DNA from: Cohnella sp.
GTDB taxonomy: Bacteria; Bacillota; Bacilli; Paenibacillales; Paenibacillaceae
Assembly (NCBI GenBank): GCA_028287445.1
Contig: JAQBPQ010000278.1
Coordinates: forward strand, 1 to 32,442
Direction: 5' to 3'
DNA: 32,442 bases
Shown: positions 1 to 8,172 of the stretch, piece by piece
How the letters are laid out: each line of letters opens with the position of its first letter
How positions within the stretch are numbered: position 1 is the first letter of the stretch
Notes under the pieces: model-generated
The model's database searches: none
Told to the model about the DNA's origin: nothing
The model's input: only the letters and a program-made list of their open reading frames with translations
Translations under genes and position numbers: made by a program

Positions 1-111
1 AGTAATGGCGGAGGGGTTCCACGCGTACCCATCCCGAACACGACCGTTAAGCCCTCCAGCGCCAATGGTACTTGGACCGCAGGGTCCTGGGAGAGTAGGA
101 CGTTGCCAGGC
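1..111 (+). rRNA. rrf: 5S ribosomal RNA, 5' end cut by window
   Basis: The sequence matches the conserved body of bacterial 5S rRNA: the CCCATCCCGAACACG loop near 29-43, GTTAAGCCCTCCAGCGCC near 46-63, ATGGTACT, and the closing GGGAGAGTAGGACG near 90-103. The first few bases of the gene lie left of the window, so only the 3' part is seen. It is presumably the last gene of an rRNA operon, as in Bacillus where csfB (gin) also follows an rRNA operon. A rho-independent terminator follows directly. Confidence 0.95.
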
Positions 112-119
112 CGGACAGA

Positions 120-155
120 CAAAGGAGCCACTCATGTGGCTCCTTTGTTGCGTTT
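120..155 (+). terminator. Terminator of the rRNA operon
   Basis: A perfect 10-bp stem (AAAGGAGCCA at 121-130, TGGCTCCTTT at 137-146) with a 6-nt loop is followed by a T-rich tail. It lies about 10 bases after the 5S rRNA. The stretch from here to 290 contains no gene I can support. Confidence 0.85.
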
Positions 156-290
156 ACGGTTTTTGTCCAAGTGTGCTGGTCGAGACAGTGCTGGTCTCAA
201 TTGTTTTTCGATCAAGTTTTTGTTTCTGTTGTTTGACCGTGTACTTCATCTGTGTTCGAGCGCCGGAGCAAGTCCAACTGGAAAAAGTTC

Positions 291-316
291 CATAAAAAAA
301 ACACTCATTCGAGGGT
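291..316 (-). terminator. Terminator of the minus-strand membrane protein gene
   Basis: On the minus strand a short stem (AACAC/GTGTT) is followed by eight T, placed immediately after the stop codon of the minus-strand gene. The stem is short, so the call is moderate. Confidence 0.55.
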
Positions 317-317
317 G

Positions 318-845
318 TTAGCGATGATAGTATAAAACTTCTTTCGAATCCAACCGAATCACACCGGCGCCGTTCTCGCGGCGCAAACGCCATAGTAGAC
401 GGAGACGTGGAGAAAGCAGCCACAGATGCCAATAGAGAAGCGATACGATCCACAAGGAGCCTGACCACGGATAAAATAACGCGGATACGCAGCAGCCGAC
501 CAAAAACAAATGAAAATGCAGCCGGCGGAACAAGGCGAGGTTCGTGTCCATGATGGGCAGCGGACCGATCCAAGGCCAATCCCGGCGGAAGGCGAATCTT
601 TTCTTCCATGGCTCATCAATTCGCCGAACCGTTATTTTCAGCACAAAAGCATGAATGGCAAGCATGCAGACGAGAGATACGGCTGCCGCCAATAGTCCCA
701 TCTGACCGTATACGATGACTAACGCGGCTATTCCGATGATTGCCGTGGCCATATAGCTGTATTTGCTCTCCGGCCGGAGCAAAATTTTGCGAACCAGTTT
801 ATAATGATAGAAAGTCGGATCGCTGACGGACGCTTCCAGGCTCAT
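318..845 (-). CDS. Multi-pass membrane protein of unknown function
   Basis: A 175-residue protein whose family I do not recognise. After about 30 polar residues it has two hydrophobic segments (roughly residues 34-75), a basic and charged loop of about 45 residues rich in Arg and Trp, and two further hydrophobic segments, then a basic C-terminus. It is therefore probably a four-helix inner-membrane protein. The start at 845 is chosen because GGGGAGG lies 7 bases upstream; the reading frame stays open a further 33 codons upstream but without such a site. It is divergent from gin and occupies the place of xpaC/yaaN-type genes in Bacillus. Real gene likely (good RBS, own terminator); function unknown. 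Confidence 0.7.
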   Translation of the reverse strand: MSLEASVSDPTFYHYKLVRKILLRPESKYSYMATAIIGIAALVIVYGQMGLLAAAVSLVCMLAIHAFVLKITVRRIDEPWKKRFAFRRDWPWIGPLPIMDTNLALFRRLHFHLFLVGCCVSALFYPWSGSLWIVSLLYWHLWLLSPRLRLLWRLRRENGAGVIRLDSKEVLYYHR

Positions 846-932
846 TCTGTTTGCCTCCCCGATTTGGCGGGCTCTCTGTTCATTACTATCGGCGTTCGCG
901 CATGGGATTGTTAAGATTGGACTATGAAATCC

Positions 933-961
933 GTATATTTTCATAGAATATGGACATCCTT
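933..961 (+). promoter_or_regulatory. Possible sigma-F/sigma-G promoter for gin
   Basis: GTATA at 933-937, 17 bases, then CATCCTT at 955-961. The -35 fits the forespore consensus; the -10 matches about five of seven positions of CATACTA. gin (csfB) is forespore-transcribed in B. subtilis, which makes this placement plausible. Weak on sequence alone. Confidence 0.3.
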
Positions 962-988
962 AAGAGAAAACATGAAAGGAAGCAGGGG

Positions 989-1180
989 ATGGGCATGGAA
1001 ACGCTCGAAACGAAAACCTGCATCGTATGCGGTGAACGCAAAGAAGAAGGTATTACGGTCGTCTCTGAATTCATTTGTACGTCATGCGAGTCGGAAATGG
1101 TCCAAACGAAAGTCGAAGATGAAAGATATCCCTTTTTTATCCGGCAACTTCGGCAGTTATGGATTCGATTTCATGTTTAA
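989..1180 (+). CDS. csfB: Gin (CsfB), inhibitor of sigma-G
   Basis: A 63-residue zinc-binding protein with Cys pairs at 11/14 and 30/33 (CIVC and CTSC). The region between and after the pairs, ending DERYPFFIRQL, aligns with B. subtilis Gin (CVIC...FICLDC...DYAFYVKKL). In the family, Gin binds sigma-G and keeps it from acting before engulfment is complete, and also affects sigma-E. The start at 989 has AAAGGAAG 6-8 bases upstream; a start two codons later (995) is also possible. Position just after an rRNA operon and before the decarboxylase gene is the Bacillus order. A strong terminator follows, so it is monocistronic. Confidence 0.9.
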   Translation: MGMETLETKTCIVCGERKEEGITVVSEFICTSCESEMVQTKVEDERYPFFIRQLRQLWIRFHV

Positions 1181-1196
1181 ATTGGACGTCAACCTG

Positions 1197-1226
1197 CGTC
1201 AGAACCTTATGGTTCTGGCGTTTTTC
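1197..1226 (+). terminator. Terminator after gin
   Basis: A 10-bp stem (CGTCAGAACC at 1197-1206 with GGTTCTGGCG at 1211-1220, one G-T pair), loop TTAT, then five T. Confidence 0.88.
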
Positions 1227-1237
1227 AATAGTCTACC

Positions 1238-1267
1238 TTGGTCATCGGCTCGAACAACTGGTAAAAT
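1238..1267 (+). promoter_or_regulatory. Candidate sigma-A promoter, extended -10, for the decarboxylase operon
   Basis: TAAAAT at 1262-1267 is preceded by TGG (1259-1261), forming an extended -10; TTGGTC at 1238-1243 is a poor -35 at 18-bp spacing. It lies between the gin terminator and the decarboxylase start. Confidence 0.4.
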
Positions 1268-1298
1268 GAAAGCATGATCAGATCGAAGGAGCCGTCGG

Positions 1299-2774
1299 AT
1301 GCCCATAGAAACCAATCGCGCGCCTCTTTACGAGATGCTGGAGAAACATGCCGGGCTCCAGGTCCATTCCTTCCATGTGCCTGGCCACAAGCAGAGATCT
1401 TCCTGGTATTATGCCCAGGCCGATAAACGATATGGTCCGCTGTTGCCGCTCGATGTGACGGAACTGCCGGATACGGACGATCTTCATCACGCTTCCGGCG
1501 CGATTAAGGAAGCTGAGCAATTGGCAGCCGATTGTTTCGGAGCGGATGAGACCCGTTTTCTGATCGGCGGAAGCACGGCAGGCAATTTGGCGATGATTCT
1601 CGGTGTTTGCAGCCCGGGGGATCTGCTGATTATACAAAGAAACGTCCATCGGTCGGTCATCCACGGGTTGATGTTAGCGGGCGTGAGAGCCGTCTTCTTA
1701 CCGCCGGCAGTGGACCCGGTATCCGGTTTGGCGGTCATTCCCGATGCCGTTATTATAGAGAGAGCCCTCACCCGGCATCCTGAAGCCAGAGGAGTACTGT
1801 TATGCTCACCTAATTATTATGGAATGACCGGGGACTTAAATGCCGTAGTTCGGGTTTGTCACATCGTCGGCGTACCGGTTCTGATCGATGAGGCGCACGG
1901 CCCGCATTTTGGTTTTCATCCGTCGTTTCCCACATCCGCATTGCTGGCGGGGGCGGATATCGTGGTCCAATCCGCTCATAAAATGTTGTCTGCCATGACC
2001 ATGGGTGCCATGCTTCACTTCCAAGGTGACTTGATCGACCGAGAGCCGGTCCGTGAGGCGCTTCGGATGGTGCAGAGCTCGAGCCCGTCTTTTCCGATTC
2101 TCGCCTCGCTTGATCTGAGCCGCCATCAGCTGCAACAGCAAGGAACAGCGGCATTCGAGCCGGCGTTGCAGGCGGTTCGTACCGTACGGGAAGGCCTGCA
2201 GCATACTTCATTTCGTGCAATAGCCCAGGCACACGACCGATCATCCGAAATCGTGCAAGACCCGTTAAAGATGGTCCTTTATGAGGCGGGCGGCAGATGG
2301 GACGGATTTCGATTACGGGATGAGCTAACGAACCGCGGATGTATAGCAGAGATGGCGGATGCTCGTTACACGGTCATGGCGTTTGGTATCGGTTCTTGTC
2401 AAGAGGATGGGGAAGCGCTTATTCGAACGTTGTCGGATTTATACGAACAGTTTTTTTCCGAGATACGTTCATCGGACAAATTTCCTGGTGACGAGTCGAC
2501 TAAAACTGCAACTGCATCTGAAACTTCAATTCCTGAACCGGTCACCCTCAGCCGGCATTTTCCGGACACCGTTGTCATTCCGTTAGAGAAAAGTGCGGGC
2601 AGAACGGCCGGTGAATGGATTGTCCCTTATCCGCCGGGTATCCCGGAAATTTTTCCGGGAGAAATCATTACGGACGCGGTCGTGGAAAGGCTGAAGAGCT
2701 GGAGAAGACAAGGAGCGCTTATTCAAGGGGCGGAAGACCCCGGCCTTGTTCACATTCGGGTACGACATACATAA
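1299..2774 (+). CDS. yaaO: Orn/Lys/Arg decarboxylase family PLP enzyme (YaaO-like)
   Basis: A 491-residue fold-type I pyridoxal-phosphate enzyme of the short Gram-positive branch of the Orn/Lys/Arg decarboxylases. Visible landmarks: substrate-entry motif FHVPGHKQ at residues 25-32, phosphate-binding GSTAGN at 91-96, DEAHGPHFG from 197 with the cofactor-ring Asp, and SAHK with the Schiff-base Lys at 228. The C-terminal domain (from about 425) has the family motif around PYPPGIP. It would make a polyamine or diamine from a basic amino acid; which substrate cannot be told from sequence. ATG at 1299 has AAGGAG about 8 bases upstream. It is followed after 11 bases by the membrane protein gene, so both are probably in one transcript with tmk. 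Confidence 0.88.
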   Translation: MPIETNRAPLYEMLEKHAGLQVHSFHVPGHKQRSSWYYAQADKRYGPLLPLDVTELPDTDDLHHASGAIKEAEQLAADCFGADETRFLIGGSTAGNLAMILGVCSPGDLLIIQRNVHRSVIHGLMLAGVRAVFLPPAVDPVSGLAVIPDAVIIERALTRHPEARGVLLCSPNYYGMTGDLNAVVRVCHIVGVPVLIDEAHGPHFGFHPSFPTSALLAGADIVVQSAHKMLSAMTMGAMLHFQGDLIDREPVREALRMVQSSSPSFPILASLDLSRHQLQQQGTAAFEPALQAVRTVREGLQHTSFRAIAQAHDRSSEIVQDPLKMVLYEAGGRWDGFRLRDELTNRGCIAEMADARYTVMAFGIGSCQEDGEALIRTLSDLYEQFFSEIRSSDKFPGDESTKTATASETSIPEPVTLSRHFPDTVVIPLEKSAGRTAGEWIVPYPPGIPEIFPGEIITDAVVERLKSWRRQGALIQGAEDPGLVHIRVRHT

Positions 2775-2785
2775 GGGAGAGCACC

Positions 2786-4246
2786 ATGGCTCAGAGATTC
2801 AAAGACGTACGCTTGCTTATGGCCTGGATTGCGGTGATCGCAACGGCCGGATTGGTTATTTATCTGTTGATGATTCCGCCTGTGACAGGATTGGCCGACA
2901 ACGGTGATTTTGGCCGTCTTATGAGGATCACCGGGTTTAAGTACCTCAATCCAAACGAATCGTATGCAGACCGCTATTTCGGGTATGCCCACCAGCATTA
3001 CGCATATGGGGGGTATTGGGGTGCGGGGTACGTAAGTACGCAAGTGCTGCTCCTGGCCGCAACCGGCTGGATTGCCCGCATATTCAATGGACAAGTATTT
3101 GATATCCGGTGGTTGGGAGCCGTATACACGTTGCTTTTTATGACGGCAATCTTTTTGTTCGTCCGTTTTTCCCCGGCTATTCCGAATCGCAAGATCGCAA
3201 CGGCAGCAATAGCCGCGATCACGGGGGGATCGCTCCTGTTTGTGTTCGGCGATATGGGTTATTTGGCTTATTTCCAATCCTTTTTTGGCGAACCCTATGC
3301 TTTGATGGGTATGCTTCTTGCAGTCGCTTCAACGGTGGCCATGGCTGCTCAAGAGAAACCGTCGGGCAAGCTGCTAACCCTGTTCATCCTATCCGCCATT
3401 GTAGTGGCCACCTCCAAAATTCAATATGGACCGCTCGGATTTGTGTTTGCACTGCTCACTTGGCGTATGCTGGCTTTACGGACCGATCGGCGATGGCGCC
3501 GACAAGTGCTAACAGGAATCGGCATTTTGCTGTTCTGCTCTGTTCTGATGATTGTGGCGGCACCTAGCGGACTGAAGCATATCAATTTATATCAGTCGAT
3601 CTTTTACGGTGTGCTCAAAGATTCCCCCAACTTGGATCGAGACATGAAGGAACTGGGCATCCCGGAGAAGTATGCGGGCTTGGCGGGAACGAATTATTTT
3701 CAAAAGAATACCGTGATTCCGCAAAATGACCCTGTGCTGCACCAGGAGGTACTGAACAAGCTAAGTCCCAAAGACATCGGGTTGTACTATTTCCGGCATC
3801 CCTCACGGTTCTTTCAGAAGATGGAGAGGGTGGCGGCCAACGGCATGTTTATTCGTCCTTATTACCTGGGTAATTACAACCAAACCTCCGGAAAACCTCG
3901 CGGAACCATCAATCGCACCTTCAGCGGCTGGAGTGAGTGGAAGGTGCACCGGATGCCGCATACGCTGGGTTGGTACCTGGGGTTTTATTTATTATATTTC
4001 GCGGCGCTTACGGTATGCTGGCGGCGGACTTCATCCGATCGCACACGAATCGTCCTCGAGGCGTTGGCGGCGGTCGGACTGGCGGGTGCGTTCGCGGCCG
4101 TGGTACCGATCATTGGGGATGGGGAGGCCGATCTGGGCAAGCATTTGTTTATGTTTAACGTTTGCTTTGATATGATGGTTGTAAGCGCGGTAACGGCCAT
4201 CGTATACGGAGTTGTCCGATTAACCGCACGGAGCAAGGCTTCATAG
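2786..4246 (+). CDS. Multi-pass membrane protein, WsfD-like hexose transferase candidate
   Basis: A 486-residue integral membrane protein with about ten hydrophobic segments. After the first helix (residues 10-30) comes an extracytoplasmic loop carrying ADNGDFGRL (37-45), a position typical of the acidic catalytic motif in GT-C glycosyltransferases. A large loop follows near 255-395, and GDGEADLGKHLFMFN sits before the last helix. These two motifs remind me of the WsfD family named from S-layer glycosylation loci; this is recollection, not a search. The ATG at 2786 follows GGGAGA; the frame is open upstream into the decarboxylase gene but without a site. It lies between the decarboxylase and tmk, where Bacillus has no such gene, so it may be an insertion specific to this lineage. 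Confidence 0.6.
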   Translation: MAQRFKDVRLLMAWIAVIATAGLVIYLLMIPPVTGLADNGDFGRLMRITGFKYLNPNESYADRYFGYAHQHYAYGGYWGAGYVSTQVLLLAATGWIARIFNGQVFDIRWLGAVYTLLFMTAIFLFVRFSPAIPNRKIATAAIAAITGGSLLFVFGDMGYLAYFQSFFGEPYALMGMLLAVASTVAMAAQEKPSGKLLTLFILSAIVVATSKIQYGPLGFVFALLTWRMLALRTDRRWRRQVLTGIGILLFCSVLMIVAAPSGLKHINLYQSIFYGVLKDSPNLDRDMKELGIPEKYAGLAGTNYFQKNTVIPQNDPVLHQEVLNKLSPKDIGLYYFRHPSRFFQKMERVAANGMFIRPYYLGNYNQTSGKPRGTINRTFSGWSEWKVHRMPHTLGWYLGFYLLYFAALTVCWRRTSSDRTRIVLEALAAVGLAGAFAAVVPIIGDGEADLGKHLFMFNVCFDMMVVSAVTAIVYGVVRLTARSKAS

Positions 4247-4265
4247 TCGAAAGGGGCAACCTTGA

Positions 4266-4901
4266 GTGGCAGGCGGTACGTTCATAACCCTCGAAGGCGG
4301 GGAAGGTGCGGGCAAAACGACACTCATCCGCTCTTTAATGGATAGACTGGAGAAGAGCGGCCGCGAAGTGGTGATCACGCGCGAGCCGGGAGGGAGCCCG
4401 ATTGCCGAGGCGATACGCGAAATTATTTTGCATGTCGACCATACGGGGATGGATCCGCTGACGGAAGCGCTTTTGTACGCAGCTTCCCGAAGACAACATT
4501 TGGCCGAAAGGGTGCTGCCGGCACTGGCGAGAGGTGCCGTGGTCGTGTGCGACCGGTTTGTGGACAGCAGTCTCGTCTATCAAGGGTACGCTCGCGGGCT
4601 CGGGATTGATGCCGTATGGGAGATCAACCGTTTTGCGACGGAAGGCCGAATGCCCGATTTGACGTTATATCTGGACTTGGATCCGGAGGTCGGATTGTCG
4701 CGGATCGAGGAGAGCGGCAGGGGTAAAGTGGACCGTCTGGATTTGGAGAGTCTGGACTTCCACCAGCGCGTCCGGGAGGGGTATCGGCAGGTAGCGGCGA
4801 TGTTTCCGGAAAGGATCGTTACACTGGATGCTGCGGGAGATCCCGGTTCGTTAAAAGAGATCGTTTGGAAGTATGTATCCGACAAACTGGATACACTTTA
4901 A
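4266..4901 (+). CDS. tmk: Thymidylate kinase
   Basis: A 211-residue dTMP kinase converting dTMP to dTDP for DNA synthesis. P-loop GGEGAGKTT at 11-19, REPGGS at 39-44, the DRFVDSS motif at 96-102 with the TMP-contacting Arg, and a lid region rich in charge at 147-158. The lid carries Arg152 while the P-loop lacks a basic residue, as in the E. coli-type enzymes. The start codon is GTG at 4266, with AAAGGGG about 9 bases upstream; no ATG is available. It follows the membrane protein by 19 bases and precedes darA as in Bacillus. Confidence 0.96.
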   Translation: MAGGTFITLEGGEGAGKTTLIRSLMDRLEKSGREVVITREPGGSPIAEAIREIILHVDHTGMDPLTEALLYAASRRQHLAERVLPALARGAVVVCDRFVDSSLVYQGYARGLGIDAVWEINRFATEGRMPDLTLYLDLDPEVGLSRIEESGRGKVDRLDLESLDFHQRVREGYRQVAAMFPERIVTLDAAGDPGSLKEIVWKYVSDKLDTL

Positions 4902-4912
4902 AAAAAGGAATA

Positions 4913-4940
4913 TTGGGTAGGCGTGTCCAATTTGTATAAG
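4913..4940 (+). promoter_or_regulatory. Possible sigma-A promoter before darA
   Basis: TTGGGT at 4913-4918, 16 bases, TATAAG at 4935-4940. It sits in the 84-base gap between tmk and darA. Moderate to weak match. Confidence 0.35.
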
Positions 4941-4961
4941 AGAGAGAGAAACCGACCCTAA

Positions 4962-5315
<354 letters not shown>

Positions 5316-5340
5316 CACGGAGAACGGGCGGTGAGCGGCC

Positions 5341-5784
5341 GTGAAGATCCAGCCGGGATTTTACCCGATCAACAAGACGCTTGCGAGAGGAGAAACGGCC
5401 GCCCGGCCGGCATCCTCGCAAAATTTCTCGGATCTGATGCAGCAGGAGGAAGAAGAGAGAACCCAGGAGGAACTCCAACGCAAGCTGGAGGACATCCGAC
5501 AACAGGGGGATCGGTTAACAAGGTCGATGACCGTCCGGGAATTGAAACTGTACCGAAACATGGTCAAAGGGTTTCTCGAAGATACCTTTGGGCGGGGAGT
5601 TGGCCTCAAAGAGACCAAAGGCTGGGATCGCCGCGGCCGCGGCAAACGGTACAAGCTTCTCGCTGAAGTCGACGAGATGCTCGTCGGTATGGGTGAGGAG
5701 CTGCTTCAATCCGAAGCCGGACGGCTCGACCTTCTTCAGAAGGTCGGCGAGATCCGGGGTATTTTGATTAATTTCGTATTTTAA
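5341..5784 (+). CDS. yaaR: YaaR family protein (DUF327)
   Basis: A 147-residue mostly helical protein of the YaaR family, in its usual place between darA and holB. The N-terminal 25 residues are loosely structured, followed by a charged helical stretch (about 33-60, EEEERTQEELQRKLEDI) and the conserved SMTVRELKLYRNMVKGFLED block near 62-81. Function is not established. The start is GTG at 5341 with a GGCGGTGAG-type site just upstream; a GTG ten bases earlier is in another frame. It begins 25 bases after darA, suggesting co-transcription. Confidence 0.88.
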   Translation: MKIQPGFYPINKTLARGETAARPASSQNFSDLMQQEEEERTQEELQRKLEDIRQQGDRLTRSMTVRELKLYRNMVKGFLEDTFGRGVGLKETKGWDRRGRGKRYKLLAEVDEMLVGMGEELLQSEAGRLDLLQKVGEIRGILINFVF

Positions 5785-5831
5785 CTGCGTCGCTGCATAG
5801 TCGCGGGAAAAGCTTAGAAGGAGTGCTCATC

Positions 5832-6809
5832 ATGCGGATTAGCGATATCCCAGGCCAAGAGAGGGCCAAGTCGCTCCTTCGGCAGGCGCTTCGTTCCGGC
5901 AGGATCGCCCATGCGTACTTGTTTGCGGGGCCCAGCGGTTCCGGCCGGCACGATACGGCGATGGCATTGGCACAAGCACTGCTCTGCGAACAAGGCGGAG
6001 ACGACGCCTGCGGAGAATGTCTGGCCTGCCGCAAAGTGAGCCACGGCAATCATCCGGATTTGCACTTGGTGAAGCCGGATGGGGCCAGCGTCAAAATCGA
6101 ACAGATCCGGGAATTACAGCGGGAACTATCATACCGCACTTCCGGAGCGGGATATAAAGTATATATCATTGAAGCGGTTGAAACGATGACCGTGCAAGCC
6201 GGAAATAGTTTGCTGAAGTTTTTGGAGGAACCGCCTTCTCCCGTAGTGGCGATTTTGATTGCGCCTGGGGCCCAGTCCGTTCTTCCGACCCTTTTATCGA
6301 GAACACAGCTCGTCCCATTCGTTCCGGGAGACCGAGAAGCGATGGAAGAGTCGCTAATCGCAGAGGGGAAATCCCCTCTCTTGGCAAGAGCGGCGATGAA
6401 TCTCGCTTCCGGCTTGGCTTCCGGCCGCGCTCTCGCAGAGGAGAATTGGTTTGCAGAAATCCGAAACGTAGTGATACAATTAGGCAGAGAGAATCCGACC
6501 CGGTTTCCTTGGAGTTTGCTCACTGCCCAGCAGAAGATCTTCAAGACGGACCTCTCGGAACATGTCGAAACGCTGCTGCAATTGTTAGCTTTATGGTATA
6601 GAGATATGATTTATTCCATGACCGGCCGTGACAAGCAGATGGTGTTTTCCGATCAGGCGGATTGGATTTCCCAGCATGCTTGGACACGAACCATCGAGGC
6701 TTGGACTTTCGCCATGGAGTCGGCGCTGTCGGCTGCCAGGCGCATTAGAGCACACGTTGCGCCACAGCTTGCGATGGAGCAACTTTTGGTGAACGTGCGG
6801 GAGGGGTAG
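5832..6809 (+). CDS. holB: DNA polymerase III subunit delta prime
   Basis: A 325-residue clamp-loader AAA+ subunit. It shows the zinc module Cys52, Cys60, Cys63, Cys66, the following GNHPDLHLVKPDG, the sensor-type LLKFLEEP near 135-142, and the C-terminal collar domain. The P-loop reads GPSGSGRHDT (34-42): the Walker Lys is replaced by Arg39, consistent with a delta prime subunit that need not hydrolyse ATP. The ATG at 5832 is preferred because AGAAGGAG ends 8 bases before it; a GTG at 5823 lies inside that site. ricT starts 3 bases after the stop. Confidence 0.95.
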   Translation: MRISDIPGQERAKSLLRQALRSGRIAHAYLFAGPSGSGRHDTAMALAQALLCEQGGDDACGECLACRKVSHGNHPDLHLVKPDGASVKIEQIRELQRELSYRTSGAGYKVYIIEAVETMTVQAGNSLLKFLEEPPSPVVAILIAPGAQSVLPTLLSRTQLVPFVPGDREAMEESLIAEGKSPLLARAAMNLASGLASGRALAEENWFAEIRNVVIQLGRENPTRFPWSLLTAQQKIFKTDLSEHVETLLQLLALWYRDMIYSMTGRDKQMVFSDQADWISQHAWTRTIEAWTFAMESALSAARRIRAHVAPQLAMEQLLVNVREG

Positions 6810-6812
6810 ATT

Positions 6813-7613
6813 TTGTACGAGGTTGTCGGTGTCCGTTTTAAGAAAGCGGGAAAAATCTATTATTTCGACCCCGCTGAGCATCCGGTATCCCAGGACCAGC
6901 ATGTCATCGTGGAGACGGCACGCGGCGTGGAGTACGGTAAAATCGTGGTCGGCCCGAAGACGGTCGGCGAATCCGATGTCGTGCTTCCGCTGAAGAAAGT
7001 GATCCGTGTAGCGGGTGACGGGGATGCCCGTGCGGTGGAAGAAAACCGCGGTGCGGCGAAGAACGCGTTTGACGTCGGACTGCAGAAAATCAAAGATCAC
7101 GCCCTCAAGATGAAACTCGTGGACGTTGAATACACATTTGACCGCAATAAAATTATTTTCTATTTTACCGCTGAAGGACGCGTAGATTTCCGGGAGTTGG
7201 TCAAGGATTTGGCCGGCGTGTTCCGGACCCGCATCGAATTGCGTCAAATCGGTGTGCGGGACGAGGCCAAGATGCTGGGCGGAATCGGTCCGTGCGGCCG
7301 CGTGCTTTGCTGTTCCTCGTGGCTGGGCGACTTCGAACCGGTATCCATCAAGATGGCCAAAGACCAGAACTTGTCGCTCAATCCGACCAAGATTTCCGGT
7401 CTTTGCGGCCGCCTGATGTGTTGTTTGAAATACGAGCACGACAATTACGAAAGCGCCAAGGAAGAGCTTCCGGCGGTAGGCCGCCACGTGGTGACTTCGA
7501 TGGGAGATGGCAAGGTCGTCGGTTTAAACCCCGGCAGCCGTACCGTCCATGTCCAATTGTTCGACCTCGGCAAAGTGAAAGAACTGCCGTTTGACGACGT
7601 TGTCCTCAAATGA
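6813..7613 (+). CDS. ricT: RicT (YaaT), PSP1-domain protein of the RicAFT complex
   Basis: A 266-residue PSP1-type protein. Six cysteines lie in the two family motifs: C161, C166, C167 (GPCGRVLCC) and C198, C203, C204 (GLCGRLMCC). In B. subtilis, RicT with RicA and RicF carries Fe-S clusters, assists RNase Y in mRNA maturation and is needed for normal Spo0A activation, sporulation and competence. The start codon is TTG at 6813, with GGGAGGGG 6-13 bases upstream, only 3 bases after holB; translation is probably coupled. Order holB-ricT-yabA is conserved. Confidence 0.95.
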   Translation: MYEVVGVRFKKAGKIYYFDPAEHPVSQDQHVIVETARGVEYGKIVVGPKTVGESDVVLPLKKVIRVAGDGDARAVEENRGAAKNAFDVGLQKIKDHALKMKLVDVEYTFDRNKIIFYFTAEGRVDFRELVKDLAGVFRTRIELRQIGVRDEAKMLGGIGPCGRVLCCSSWLGDFEPVSIKMAKDQNLSLNPTKISGLCGRLMCCLKYEHDNYESAKEELPAVGRHVVTSMGDGKVVGLNPGSRTVHVQLFDLGKVKELPFDDVVLK

Positions 7614-7654
7614 CCGGGAACGCACAACTTGATGCTTGAGGTGGAAGGTTGTTC

Positions 7655-8017
7655 ATGAAAGATATTTTCTTGCGTGTGAATGAACTTGAAACGAATCTGG
7701 GTACCATGCATGCCGACTTCGGCGATTTAAAGCTGAAGATCAAGGATCTGTTGGAAGAAAATCAGCGGCTCCGGATCGAGAATCAACAGCTTCGCAAAAT
7801 TTTGAAGCGGGAAACGGATCCTGGCAGCACCCGCGAACCGTCGGAAGAACCGGCCACCGAACTCAGAGAGAAGTTGTCTTCCCTGCCGGGTATCGGAGAG
7901 GGTTACGATAATCTGACACGTTTGTATCATGAAGGGTTTCATATTTGCAACGTATATTACGGCCACTTGCGCATGGAAGGCGACTGCTTGTTCTGCTTGT
8001 CCTTCTTAAGCAAATAA
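7655..8017 (+). CDS. yabA: YabA, replication initiation control protein
   Basis: A 120-residue protein with an N-terminal coiled coil (about 1-52, with regular Leu spacing and a run of Glu, Gln and Arg) and a C-terminal zinc domain using His97, Cys99, Cys111 and Cys114 (HICN...DCLFC). The family binds DnaA and the DnaN clamp and restrains initiation of replication. The linker (53-72) is acidic and Pro-rich. The ATG at 7655 sits 6 bases after GGAAGG; a TTG two codons earlier (7649) is a possible alternative. A terminator follows, ending the operon that began near darA. Confidence 0.95.
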   Translation: MKDIFLRVNELETNLGTMHADFGDLKLKIKDLLEENQRLRIENQQLRKILKRETDPGSTREPSEEPATELREKLSSLPGIGEGYDNLTRLYHEGFHICNVYYGHLRMEGDCLFCLSFLSK

Positions 8018-8047
8018 AATTCGATATTAGTGACGCGTGAAGAATAC

Positions 8048-8085
8048 GCCGTCCTTTCCTTCGGGGAATGACGGCTTTTTGTTTT
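8048..8085 (+). terminator. Terminator after yabA
   Basis: Stem GCCGTC (8048-8053) with GACGGC (8070-8075), extended by CTTTCC/GGGAAT pairing, loop TTCG, then a run of T. Confidence 0.82.
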
Positions 8086-8172
8086 TCCAGGTGTGGGTGG
8101 CAGTTTGTCCTGAAATCGAGTAAGCTAATGGGCATGAAGGTATCAGGGAAACGCTTGGAAAAGGAGCGGGAC

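Noticed and set aside
173-205. GTGCTGGTC direct repeat and GAGAC/GTCTC palindrome after the rRNA operon
   Set aside because: Too short to assign a role; no gene or mobile-element end nearby.
846-944. N-terminal extension of the minus-strand membrane protein
   Set aside because: The open frame continues, but the start at 845 has a strong ribosome-binding site and the extension does not.
6591-7487. 298-codon open frame on the minus strand
   Set aside because: It lies antisense to holB and ricT, both clear genes, has no ribosome-binding site that stands out and its His-rich product resembles no family.
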